Assembly (NCBI GenBank): GCA_903921205.1
Contig: CAIXPF010000099.1
Location: 1 to 33,313, forward strand
From: an uncultured Acidimicrobiia bacterium
GTDB taxonomy: Bacteria > Actinomycetota > Acidimicrobiia > Acidimicrobiales > CAIXPF01
Reading direction: 5' to 3'
Length of the DNA: 33,313 nt
Shown: in pieces, positions 22,581 to 29,900 of the stretch
Position numbering within the stretch: position 1 is the stretch's first letter
Layout: each line of letters begins with the position of its first letter
Notes under the pieces: model-generated
The model's input: only the letters and a program-made list of their open reading frames with translations
Database searches by the model: none
What the model was told of the DNA's origin: nothing
Translations under genes and position numbers: made by a program

Positions 22581-24470
22581 TCAGGCCGTGGTGGCGCTGC
22601 GGGCCGGACGGAACACGTAGGGCTCGAGGGTCTCCTGAGCCCAGGCCCGTCGCCGGCCGGCCTCCTTGCCGCCGTAGTAGGACAGCGCGCCGGGCTCGGC
22701 CCGGCCGTAGCCGTTGAAGTTCGACAGGCAGTCGCGCAGCGGCGCGCTGGCCAGGTCGGCCTCGGCGCAGTGCTGCGCCCAGCTCAACTCGGCGTCCTCG
22801 ACGATGTCCACCACACCGTGGCCGGCGTCGCGCATCGTCGTGAGCAGCCACAGCACGTAGTCGGTGTGGTCCTCGATGGCGTCGGTGAAGTTGAAGCTGC
22901 CGCCGGTGCCCTGCGGGCCGGCCACGATCAGCAGGTTCGGGAAGCCGTTGGTGTGCAGCCCCAGGAACGTGCGCGTGCCCTCCTGCTGCCACTTGTCGGC
23001 GATGCTGCGGCCGCCGACGCCACGTACGTGGCCGAGGGTCTCGCGGGACATGAAGTCGAACCCGGTCGCGTAGATCAACACGTCGAGGTCGTACTGGACG
23101 CCGTCGTGGACCACGCCGCGTTCGTTGATCTGCTGCACCCCGAGCGGGGCGACGTCGACCAGGGTCACGTTCGGCCGGTTGAAGGTGGGCAGGAACTCGT
23201 CGTGGAAGGTGGGCCGCTTGCAGCCGTAGGGGTAGTACGGCTTGAGGGCCTCGGCGGTCTTGGGGTCGACGATGATGGCGTCGATGCGGTCACGGATCTG
23301 CTCCATGATGCGGAAGCTGGCCTCGAGCTCGGCCTGGATCCGCTCCTCGCGGGTCGGGCGCGGGCCGTCCTTGCTGCGGCGCCGTCCCGCCGCCTCGGTC
23401 CTGCCGGCGAGGAAATCGTCGTTGGCCTGCAGGGCCCGGCGGCCGATCAGCTGTGCGAAACGGGTCCGGCGGGCCTTGGCCCAGCCCGGCTCGTGCTTCC
23501 ACTCCTCGATCTGCTGCTCACTGGTGGCCCGCTGGTCGCGCACGTCGATGGTCGACGGGGTGCGCTGGAACACGTACAGGTGGCCGACGACCTTGGCGAT
23601 CTCGGGGATGACCTGCACGGCGGTGGCGCCGGTGCCGATGATGCCGACGCGCTTGCCCTCGAGGCTGACGTCGTAGTCCCAGCGCGAGGTGTGGAACGAC
23701 TCGCCGGCAAAGGTCTCCATGCCGGGGATGCGTGCGAGGCGCGGCGTGGTGAGCACCCCGTTGGCCATGATCACGAAGCGGGCCTGCATGGCGTCACCCC
23801 GCTTGGAGCGCACCGTCCAGCGTTCGGTGGCCTCGTCCCAGTCGACGCCGGTGACCTCGGTGTGGAACAGGCAGTGGTCGTAGAAGCCGAACTTCTCGGC
23901 CATTTTCTGGCAGTACTCGAAGATCTCGAAGCCCGACGCGAACTTCATCGTCGGGAAGTACTCCATCTCCTCGAGCAGCGGGAAGTACGAGTACGCCTCG
24001 ACGTCGCAGGCGATGCCGGGGTAGCGGTTCCAGTACCAGGTACCGCCGACGTCGCCGCCCTTCTCGCAGAAGCGGATGTCGGTGAAACCGGCCCGGGACA
24101 GCTTGTACCACAGCAACAGGCCCGCGAACCCGGCGCCGACCACCACGATGTCGCACTTGTCGGTGAGGGCCTCGCGTTCGACCGGGGCGGTCGAATAGTG
24201 GTCCTCGAGGTAGCGGGCGAAGGTGCCCTCCATGGCGATGTAGTCGTCGGTGCCCTTGCGCACGTCGTTGAAGGCCCGGTAGCGGGCCTGTTCCTCGGCG
24301 TCGAAGTGGGCGCCGGGCTTCAACGCCGGCAGGGCCAGCTTGGCCGGGTCGTCGATGACGTCGTAGCCCTTGCCGGCGACCCGCTCGGAGGCCTTCTCGG
24401 CCCGGGTGTTGAACAGCTTGTGCCCGGTTGCAGGGTCGATACGGACTGCCGGATGGGCTGGGGATGTCAT
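22581..24470 (-). CDS. Flavin-containing Baeyer-Villiger monooxygenase
   Basis: The 629-aa protein has two Rossmann motifs: VGAGFAG (residues 111-117) for FAD, and IGTGATA (278-284) for NADPH. The BVMO fingerprint FAGESFHTSRWDY (from residue 254; F-x-G-x-x-x-H-x-x-x-W) is complete. GGDVGGTWYWNRYPGIACDVE is also typical. An N-terminal extension of about 100 residues before the FAD motif places it in the long BVMO group (cyclododecanone/steroid monooxygenase-like). It inserts oxygen next to a ketone, giving an ester or lactone that the nearby esterase or lactonase-type genes could open (inference). ATG 24470 has GGAG 8 bases upstream; the GTG at 24479 is too close to that site. Confidence 0.92.
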   Translation of the reverse strand: MTSPAHPAVRIDPATGHKLFNTRAEKASERVAGKGYDVIDDPAKLALPALKPGAHFDAEEQARYRAFNDVRKGTDDYIAMEGTFARYLEDHYSTAPVEREALTDKCDIVVVGAGFAGLLLWYKLSRAGFTDIRFCEKGGDVGGTWYWNRYPGIACDVEAYSYFPLLEEMEYFPTMKFASGFEIFEYCQKMAEKFGFYDHCLFHTEVTGVDWDEATERWTVRSKRGDAMQARFVIMANGVLTTPRLARIPGMETFAGESFHTSRWDYDVSLEGKRVGIIGTGATAVQVIPEIAKVVGHLYVFQRTPSTIDVRDQRATSEQQIEEWKHEPGWAKARRTRFAQLIGRRALQANDDFLAGRTEAAGRRRSKDGPRPTREERIQAELEASFRIMEQIRDRIDAIIVDPKTAEALKPYYPYGCKRPTFHDEFLPTFNRPNVTLVDVAPLGVQQINERGVVHDGVQYDLDVLIYATGFDFMSRETLGHVRGVGGRSIADKWQQEGTRTFLGLHTNGFPNLLIVAGPQGTGGSFNFTDAIEDHTDYVLWLLTTMRDAGHGVVDIVEDAELSWAQHCAEADLASAPLRDCLSNFNGYGRAEPGALSYYGGKEAGRRRAWAQETLEPYVFRPARSATTA

Positions 24471-24533
24471 GAACCACACTCCAAGTTCGAACTCGTCGGG
24501 AACCGTGTCCCGGACGCTGCTGCCGTGGCGCTC

Positions 24534-24539
24534 AGGCTA
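24534..24539 (-). promoter_or_regulatory. Putative -10 box of the monooxygenase gene
   Basis: TAGCCT on the minus strand fits TAnnnT and gives a leader of about 55 bases before ATG 24470. The remaining divergent region to 24714 shows no clear promoter for the plus-strand gene, only its ribosome-binding site. Confidence 0.35.
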
Positions 24540-24714
24540 TCGCTGCAGCGGCCGGTGGTTTCCGGTGGGCGACCGGGGCGAAGGTCACAACCTCGCCCAC
24601 CCCGGTCTGCGCCTCGTGCGACGCCGGATGTGCAACGGTAGGGGCATCCACCCGCAGGTCCCGGTCGGTGCAGGCGGGTGCGACCGTGAGCGTCCCGATC
24701 GAGGAGCGTGCCGC

Positions 24715-25194
24715 ATGGACGGACCCTGTACCCCTTTCGACCTCGCCGACCCGACGGCGCTCGCCGATGGGCTCGACGACACCCGTGGCGGGGAGGGTGA
24801 GGTCTGGCTCACGGTCGCCCCGCAGGAGCAGCCGGTCCTCGAGCGCAAGGGCCTGCTCGGCCGGCGCAAGCAGGAACCGGCCGGATGGTGCGTGGCGGCC
24901 CAGGACTGGTCGAGACGCCGTGATCCCGCGGAGTGGACGATCTGGATGACCGTGCCGAAGGGTCCGCCGCTGAGCCGGCGCGGGATCGCCCTGCCGTCGG
25001 GGGCCGAGGTCGAGACCGAGTCCGAGGTCGACGCGTTGCTCCGCCTGCCGCCGGGCACGGATGCGTCGATCGTGGCCGGGGAGCTGTGCCGCTTCGCCGC
25101 TGCCCTGATCGCCCCGGCGGCACCGGGCGGGTGGTTCTGGCGGGTCGGCGACACGTTCCTGCCGTACTACCGCATCGAGTACTGGGACGTCTGA
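24715..25194 (+). CDS. Hypothetical protein (159 aa)
   Basis: I do not recognise the family. The soluble, acidic protein starts MDGPCTPFDLADPTALADGL and contains EVWLTVAPQEQPVLERKGLLGRR, EWTIWMTVPKG and a tryptophan-rich end, GGWFWRVGDTFLPYYRIEYWDV. It has no membrane segment, signal peptide or metal motif. The start ATG has GAGGAG at 8 bases spacing; the frame is open further upstream but lacks protein-like composition. It is monocistronic, between the monooxygenase (divergent) and a terminator hairpin at 25216-25242. It lies next to a degraded rhodanese gene, with no visible functional link. Confidence 0.6.
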   Translation: MDGPCTPFDLADPTALADGLDDTRGGEGEVWLTVAPQEQPVLERKGLLGRRKQEPAGWCVAAQDWSRRRDPAEWTIWMTVPKGPPLSRRGIALPSGAEVETESEVDALLRLPPGTDASIVAGELCRFAAALIAPAAPGGWFWRVGDTFLPYYRIEYWDV

Positions 25195-25215
25195 ACGCCG
25201 CCGGGTCGGGTCGTT

Positions 25216-25242
25216 CCCGCCGGCCCGCTCGGGGCCGGCGGG
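25216..25242. terminator. Bidirectional terminator hairpin
   Basis: A perfect 11-bp stem (CCCGCCGGCCC / GGGCCGGCGGG) with a 5-base loop lies between the hypothetical gene (ends 25194, +) and the rhodanese pseudogene (ends 25250, -). Confidence 0.7.
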
Positions 25243-25249
25243 GGACCGG

Positions 25250-25666
25250 TCAGCGGGCCGACTTCCAGGTGGGGTAGTCCACCACGGGAAGCCCGGCGTC
25301 CTTCCAGCCGCGGAAGCCGGTGACGATGTGCGACACGCGCTCGAGGCCCATGTCCTTGAGGGTCTTCGCGGACAAACTTGTCCGCCCGCCCCCCGCTCAA
25401 TACAGGATGAACTCGCGGTCCTCGTTGAAGACCTCGCGGAAATAGGGCGACTCCGGGTCGATCCAGAACTCGAGCATGCCTCGCGGCGCATGCATCGCAC
25501 CGGGGATCACCCCGTCGCGCTCGAGCTCCCGCACGTCGCGTACGTCGATGAGGAGGGCGCCCTCCTGCTCGACCCGGCGACGCGCTTCCTCGGGGGCATG
25601 GTTGTCGATGTGCTTGCGGGCTTCGTCGATCATCTGCTGGACCGACTTCTTCATGTTGAGCGTCAC
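25250..25666 (-). pseudogene. Rhodanese-domain gene broken by a frameshift at the catalytic loop
   Basis: The N-terminal part (from GTG 25666, AAAGGAG ribosome-binding site 8 bases away) reads as a rhodanese: ALLIDVRDVRELERDGVIPGAMHAPRGMLEFW to REFILY, then TGA at 25397-25399. The other half continues in a different frame: LSGGRTSLSAKTLKDMGLE, then VSHIVTGFRGWKDAGLPVVDYP, ending at 25250. In intact homologues the loop reads YC-x-x-GGR, so the break falls exactly at the catalytic cysteine codon. A 4-base deletion between short TTG repeats (for example TATTGCTTGAGC to TATTGAGC) would explain it. Either a real pseudogene, a sequencing error, or a truncated 89-aa product. Confidence 0.75.
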
Positions 25667-25717
25667 CCGATGCACTCCTTTCGTTGAACGATGAGCGGAT
25701 CATGGCACGCCTCGGTG

Positions 25718-25749
25718 TGCCGTGCCCTCAGCGTGCCGTGCCCTCGGCG
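25718..25749 (-). repeat. 16-bp direct repeat across the CoA-transferase stop codon
   Basis: Two adjacent 16-bp copies (plus-strand TGCCGTGCCCTCAGCG and TGCCGTGCCCTCGGCG, one mismatch) overlap the end of the CaiB-type gene. Its last codons AEGTAR-stop are partly repeated just after the stop. Confidence 0.85.
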
Positions 25750-26951
25750 TCGGGCTGCACCAGGACACCGGCCTCACGCAGCGCGGCGATGGTGCCGGGG
25801 TCGAGCCCGAGGACCGAACGCAGGACCTCCTCGTTCGACTCGCCCTGGGTGGCGGGCCGGCCGTGCAGGCCGACCTCGTAGCCGCTTGCCCGTACCGTCG
25901 AGTACGGCAGCCGCAGGGTTCCGCCGTTGCGGTCCTCGACGGTGGTGAAGGCGCCCCGTTCGACCGACCACGGGTCGTCGGGGATGTCGCCGAGGCGGCG
26001 GATGGCACCCACCGGCAGCTTCATCGGCTCCATGGCCGCCTCGAGGGCGTCGCGGTCGGGGAAGGTCGCCGCCCACGCCCGCACGATCTCGCTCATCTCG
26101 GCGACGTGCTCGAAACGGGCCCGTTGGTTGGCGAAGCGCGGGTCGGCCAGCAGCTCGGTACGGCCCATGCACCGGGTGAATGCCGGGAAGGTGGTCGCCG
26201 GGTTGCCGGGCAACTGGGCGAAACGGCCGTCGGCGGTGCGCACGATGAACGCCTTGGCCGGCCAGAAGGTGGGGATCTCGCCCTGCATGCCGCCGTTGGC
26301 CTCGATACCGGTCCACTCCATCATGGCCAGCATGGTCTCGGCCATCGACACGTCGAGATGGGTGCCCCGTCCCGTCCGGCTCCGGCCGAACAGGGCGGCG
26401 CAGATGGCGGTCGCAGCCTGCGAGCCGACAGCGAAGTCGGCGTGGGACACCGGCTCCGGCTGCGGATCGAGGCCCCGGGGCTCGGCGCCGAGGTCGATCA
26501 GGCCCATCTCGGCGTGGATGATCGGGGCGTAGGCGCGGCGGCGGGCGGCCGGGCCGGTCTGGCCGTAGCCGGAGATCGAGCAGTAGATCAGCTCGGGCTT
26601 CGCGGCGAGCAGCTCGTCGGGGCCGAGGCCGAGCCGGGCCATCACGCCGGGCCGGAAGTTCTCGACCACCACATCGGCGGCGAGCGCGAGATCCCGGGCG
26701 ACGGCGCGGCCCTCCGGCTGGTCGAGATCGAGGCAGATGCAGGTCTTGCCGCAGTTCACCTGGGACCAGATGACCGAGATGCCGTTGCCCCGCACCGGCC
26801 GTGCGCGGCGCATCATGTCGCCCTCGGGCGGCTCGATCTTGATGACCTCGGCGCCGAGGTTCACCAGCGCCTGGGTGCAGGACGGTCCGGCGATGACACG
26901 GGTGAAGTCGGCGACCCGCACGCCATCCAACGGTCTCGGTAGTTCGCCCAT
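25728..26951 (-). CDS. Family III CoA-transferase (CaiB/BaiF)
   Basis: The 407-aa protein is a full-length CaiB/BaiF CoA-transferase. It begins LDGVRVADFTRVIAGPSCTQ, then LGAEVIKIEPPEGD, CGKTCICLDL, ISGYGQTGP and the nucleophile Asp in SHADFAVGSQAA (the Asp that forms the acyl-anhydride). The C-terminal part has LPVGAIRRLGDIPDDPW. It moves CoA between carboxylic acids, and so could activate an acid released by the neighbouring catabolic enzymes (inference). ATG 26951 lies 8 bases after TAACGT (minus-strand 26965-26960), a probable leaderless promoter. The end carries a 16-bp repeat. It diverges from the DUF808 gene. Confidence 0.92.
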   Translation of the reverse strand: MGELPRPLDGVRVADFTRVIAGPSCTQALVNLGAEVIKIEPPEGDMMRRARPVRGNGISVIWSQVNCGKTCICLDLDQPEGRAVARDLALAADVVVENFRPGVMARLGLGPDELLAAKPELIYCSISGYGQTGPAARRRAYAPIIHAEMGLIDLGAEPRGLDPQPEPVSHADFAVGSQAATAICAALFGRSRTGRGTHLDVSMAETMLAMMEWTGIEANGGMQGEIPTFWPAKAFIVRTADGRFAQLPGNPATTFPAFTRCMGRTELLADPRFANQRARFEHVAEMSEIVRAWAATFPDRDALEAAMEPMKLPVGAIRRLGDIPDDPWSVERGAFTTVEDRNGGTLRLPYSTVRASGYEVGLHGRPATQGESNEEVLRSVLGLDPGTIAALREAGVLVQPDAEGTAR

Positions 26952-26959
26952 GGCCGGGC

Positions 26960-26965
26960 ACGTTA
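26960..26965 (-). promoter_or_regulatory. -10 box of the CoA-transferase gene, probably leaderless
   Basis: TAACGT on the minus strand ends 8 bases before the ATG at 26951; there is no ribosome-binding site between them. Confidence 0.45.
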
Positions 26966-27055
26966 CCGGCCTCGGGCGCCGTCCGGCCCGGTTCCCGAGC
27001 AGCCGCCGTTCGGTTCCGGGCCGGTCCGTCTCGCCGCCGCAAGCACGACGGCCAC

Positions 27056-27061
27056 TAGCTT
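27056..27061 (+). promoter_or_regulatory. Putative -10 box of the DUF808 gene
   Basis: TAGCTT (in CTAGCTTCGGC) would start a transcript near 27068, about 24 bases before ATG 27092. A strong GGGGAGGGG ribosome-binding site follows. Confidence 0.45.
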
Positions 27062-27091
27062 CGGCGTCGTCCGTGGCACTGGGGAGGGGCG

Positions 27092-28045
27092 ATGAGTGGT
27101 GGCCTGATCGGGCTGTTGGACGACGTGGCGGCGCTGGCCAAGCTCGCGGCGTCCTCCATCGACGACGTGGGCGCCGCGGCCGGCCGTGCCGGGGCCAAGG
27201 CGGCCGGGGTGGTGGTCGACGACACCGCGGTCACGCCGACCTACGTGCACGGTCTCGCCGCCGACCGGGAGCTGCCGATCATCCGGCGCATCGCCCTGGG
27301 CTCGCTGCGCAACAAGCTGCTGTTCATCCTGCCGGCGGCGTTGGTGCTCAGCGAGTTCCTGCCGGTCCTGGTCGAGATCATCCTGATGGTCGGCGGGGCG
27401 TATCTCTGCTTCGAGGGCGCCGAGAAGTTGCGGCACCGGCTCCACCGGGGAGACGGCGCCGAGCCGGACCATACCGTTGAGAATGGTGTCGATCAGGAGG
27501 GGCGGGTCGTGGCCGGCGCCATCCGCACCGACTTCATCCTGTCGGCGGAGATCATGGTGATCGCCCTCAAGGAGGTCATCGACGAGGGCTTCGTGTCCCG
27601 GGCGGTGATCCTGGTGGTGGTGGCGCTGATGATCACCGTGATCGTCTACGGGCTCGTCGGTCTCATCGTGAAGATGGACGATCTCGGCTTGCGACTCGCC
27701 ACGTCGGGCACCGGCGCCACGCGCTCGGTCGGCCGGGCGTTGGTCGGCGGGATGCCGAAGCTGCTGGCGGGGCTGTCCGCGGTCGGCACCGCCGCCATGC
27801 TGTGGGTGGGTGGCCACATCCTGCTCGTCGGCACCGACGAGCTGGGTTGGCACGGTCCCTATGCGGCCGTTCACGACGTCGAGGATGTTCTGCACCACGT
27901 CGCAGTCCTCGGCGGGGTGCTCGGCTGGATGTTCAACACGCTGGTGTCAGCGACATTGGGCGTGGCGGTCGGCTTCGCCGTGCTGGCCGTGGTGTCCCGA
28001 CTGGCCGGGTCCGGCGTCGCCCGGGTCGGAGGCCGCCGCCGGTGA
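27092..28045 (+). CDS. DUF808 / YedI-family inner membrane protein
   Basis: The 317-aa protein matches DUF808 (E. coli YedI-like). The N-terminus is GGLIGLLDDVAALAKLAASSIDDVGAAAGRAGAKAAGVVVDDTAVTP-like (residues 3-47), then GLAADRELPIIRRIALGSLRNK before the first helices. Membrane segments are predicted at about residues 73-108, 147-200 and 213-312 (several helices). Function is unknown; it sits in the inner membrane. Full length, with a very strong ribosome-binding site. It converges with the SnoaL-like gene, leaving only 2 bases between the two stop codons, with no separate terminator visible. Confidence 0.9.
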   Translation: MSGGLIGLLDDVAALAKLAASSIDDVGAAAGRAGAKAAGVVVDDTAVTPTYVHGLAADRELPIIRRIALGSLRNKLLFILPAALVLSEFLPVLVEIILMVGGAYLCFEGAEKLRHRLHRGDGAEPDHTVENGVDQEGRVVAGAIRTDFILSAEIMVIALKEVIDEGFVSRAVILVVVALMITVIVYGLVGLIVKMDDLGLRLATSGTGATRSVGRALVGGMPKLLAGLSAVGTAAMLWVGGHILLVGTDELGWHGPYAAVHDVEDVLHHVAVLGGVLGWMFNTLVSATLGVAVGFAVLAVVSRLAGSGVARVGGRRR

Positions 28046-28047
28046 AC

Positions 28048-28494
28048 TCAGCGGCTGGGAACCCGCGGGTTGGAGGAGTCGAACACGATTGGCGTGGCAA
28101 GCTCGGCGTGTAGCCACACCCGGTAGCGGCTGATCTTGCCGTCGACGAGCTCGAAGAAGCTGAACGCCGTGCCGGAGATCGGCCCGTTGGTCGGGGTCTG
28201 GTTGAGCCAGGGACCGATGTGGGTGCCGGTGAAGGACCACCACGCCATGACCTCGTCGTCGTTGGCCACCACCCGCTCGACGGTGACGGCGAGGTCGCCG
28301 ACGTTGCGGCGGAATCCCACCACGTGGGCCACCAGCCCGTCGCGTCCGGGCGGCCCGCCGAACGCCTGGTTGGCCTCGTCGACCATGTCCGGCCGGGCGA
28401 ACTGCTCGATGAGCTCGAGTCGGCCGTTGCCGACGACCTCGGTGAGATAGGTCTGGATGAGTTGCCCAGGGGTCAGCGTCACGGCGCCGATCAT
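28048..28494 (-). CDS. SnoaL/NTF2-like (ester cyclase type) protein
   Basis: The protein (148 aa from ATG 28494) has the NTF2-like SnoaL pattern. A helix TPGQLIQTYLTEVVGNGRLELIEQF comes first, then a loop with RPDMVDE, GLVAHVVGFRRNVGDLAVTVERVVANDDEVMAWWSFTGTHIGPW and a final strand SFFELVDGKISRYRVW. These proteins are small cone-shaped hydrolases, isomerases or binding proteins. The start is uncertain: ATG 28494 lacks a clear ribosome-binding site, and the GTG at 28482, 7 bases after a cATGAT box, could be a leaderless start. It converges with the DUF808 gene. Fold confident; activity unknown. Confidence 0.8.
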   Translation of the reverse strand: MIGAVTLTPGQLIQTYLTEVVGNGRLELIEQFARPDMVDEANQAFGGPPGRDGLVAHVVGFRRNVGDLAVTVERVVANDDEVMAWWSFTGTHIGPWLNQTPTNGPISGTAFSFFELVDGKISRYRVWLHAELATPIVFDSSNPRVPSR

Positions 28495-28583
28495 GGCCCG
28501 CCGCGCGTGCCGTGACCAAGGCGGGTCGATCGGTCCGGCGCGGCGATCCAGTAGGTGTTGATCTCCCGTAGATTCGCGGACCA

Positions 28584-28599
28584 TACGTTCAGGGAACGT
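28584..28599 (+). promoter_or_regulatory. Promoter with overlapping palindromic operator of the pgsBC operon
   Basis: TACGTT (28584-28589) is a candidate -10 box; a second, TAGATT, lies at 28569-28574. The perfect palindrome ACGTTC-AGG-GAACGT (28585-28599) overlaps the -10 region, a typical place for a repressor site. The leader runs to the GGCGGAGG ribosome-binding site before 28659. Confidence 0.4.
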
Positions 28600-28658
28600 G
28601 AGGGGCCGAGGGAGGGGACCCTCGAGTGGTCTCGGACCACGGAAGGCGGAGGGTTCAC

Positions 28659-29900
28659 ATGTCGGTTCTCCTGCTGGCGGCCGGCATTGCGCTGGCCGTC
28701 CTCGGATGGTGGGTGGTGGCAGGGTGGCGACACCGGTGTCGCGTCGAGCAGTTGCGCTGGCGGGTCCACGTCAACGGCATACGCGGCAAGTCGACGGTGA
28801 CCCGGCTCATCGCCGGATCGCTGCGCGAGGCCGGGATCGTGACCATCGGCAAGTCGACGGGAACGGCCGCTGCGGTGATCAACCGTGCCGGTGACGACGA
28901 GCCCATCGATCGGCACGGGCCGGCGACGATCCTCGAACAGCTGCGGGTCGTGCGCGCCTACGTCACGACCGGGGTCGAGGCGCTCGTCGTGGAATGCATG
29001 GCGCTCAAACCCGAGTACCAGCGGGCGAGCGAGCGACAGATCGTGCGGTCCACCATCGGCGTGCTCACCAACGTCCGCCACGACCACCAGGACGTGATGG
29101 GCGAGACCCTGGTCGAGATCGCCACCTCCCTGCTCGAGACGTGCCCGCGCAACGGGGTGCTGGTGACGGCCGAACAGAACCTCCAGGTGCTCGAGGTGGT
29201 GTACCGGGTGGCCGGACGCAACGGGACCCGGGTCGTCGTCGTCGATCCCGAGGAGGTGACCGACGAGGAGGTCGGGCGCTTCGACTTCGTGTCGTTCAAG
29301 GAGAACGTCGCCATCGCCCTGGCGGTTGCCGCGCTGATCGGGGTCGGCCGCGCCACGGCGATGGACGGGATGGTCGCTGCGAACCCCGATCCCGGGGTGC
29401 TGCGGATCTTCGACGTCTACCTGGGCTCGACCCGGGTGACCTGGGCGAACCTGTTCGCGGTGAACGACCGGGAGTCGATGATCACCGCCATGGACCGGCT
29501 CACCGGCTACCGCACTGCGGACACGGTGACGATCGGCATCCTCAACAACCGGCTCGACCGTGAGCGACGGGCCATCCAGTTCGCCGACATCGCCGTGAAC
29601 GACCTCGACTTCGACCGTCTGGTCACCTTCGGGGCCTACGAGAAGCTGGTCACCAACCGGCTGCTGGCCTGCGGTTACCGCAACCCGATCCTCAACCTCG
29701 GCGACGATCGACGGCCCACGGCCGCCGAGATGATCGAGGCCATCGTCACCGACCAACACGTGGCGCACGTGCTGCTGGTCGGCTTCGTCAACATCCACAC
29801 CGATCAGGCCGAGCTGTTGATGCACCATCTCGACGACCCGGCGCTCCGGGCGCCGCCGATCATCGACCTCACCGCCGTCGCAGAGACCGTGTCCCTGTGA
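28659..29900 (+). CDS. pgsB: Poly-gamma-glutamate synthase PgsB/CapB
   Basis: The 413-aa protein has an N-terminal membrane helix (about residues 2-22), then the PgsB/CapB-specific P-loop HVNGIRGKSTVTRLIAG (Lys44-Ser45 bind ATP). Conserved segments VVECMALKPEYQ and TNVRHDHQDVMGETL of the Mur-ligase-related ATP-grasp-free ligase fold follow. In Bacillus it is the catalytic amide ligase that polymerises glutamate at the membrane with PgsC. The length is close to Bacillus PgsB (about 393 aa). ATG 28659 was chosen for its GGCGGAGG ribosome-binding site; the 11 extra upstream codons are non-conserved. The stop overlaps the next GTG as GTGA. No CapA/PgsA gene is in the window. Very clear family match; polymer identity inferred. 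Confidence 0.93.
   Translation: MSVLLLAAGIALAVLGWWVVAGWRHRCRVEQLRWRVHVNGIRGKSTVTRLIAGSLREAGIVTIGKSTGTAAAVINRAGDDEPIDRHGPATILEQLRVVRAYVTTGVEALVVECMALKPEYQRASERQIVRSTIGVLTNVRHDHQDVMGETLVEIATSLLETCPRNGVLVTAEQNLQVLEVVYRVAGRNGTRVVVVDPEEVTDEEVGRFDFVSFKENVAIALAVAALIGVGRATAMDGMVAANPDPGVLRIFDVYLGSTRVTWANLFAVNDRESMITAMDRLTGYRTADTVTIGILNNRLDRERRAIQFADIAVNDLDFDRLVTFGAYEKLVTNRLLACGYRNPILNLGDDRRPTAAEMIEAIVTDQHVAHVLLVGFVNIHTDQAELLMHHLDDPALRAPPIIDLTAVAETVSL

Noticed and set aside
22536-24641. 701-codon plus-strand frame over the monooxygenase
   Set aside because: The opposite strand has complete BVMO fingerprints; this frame has none.
25395-25402. TGA at the rhodanese catalytic position as selenocysteine
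   Set aside because: Reading through TGA continues in a non-rhodanese frame, whereas the family sequence resumes in another frame, so it is a frameshift rather than recoding.
25385-25402. Programmed -1 frameshift in the rhodanese gene
   Set aside because: There is no slippery heptamer, and the product would still lack the catalytic cysteine.
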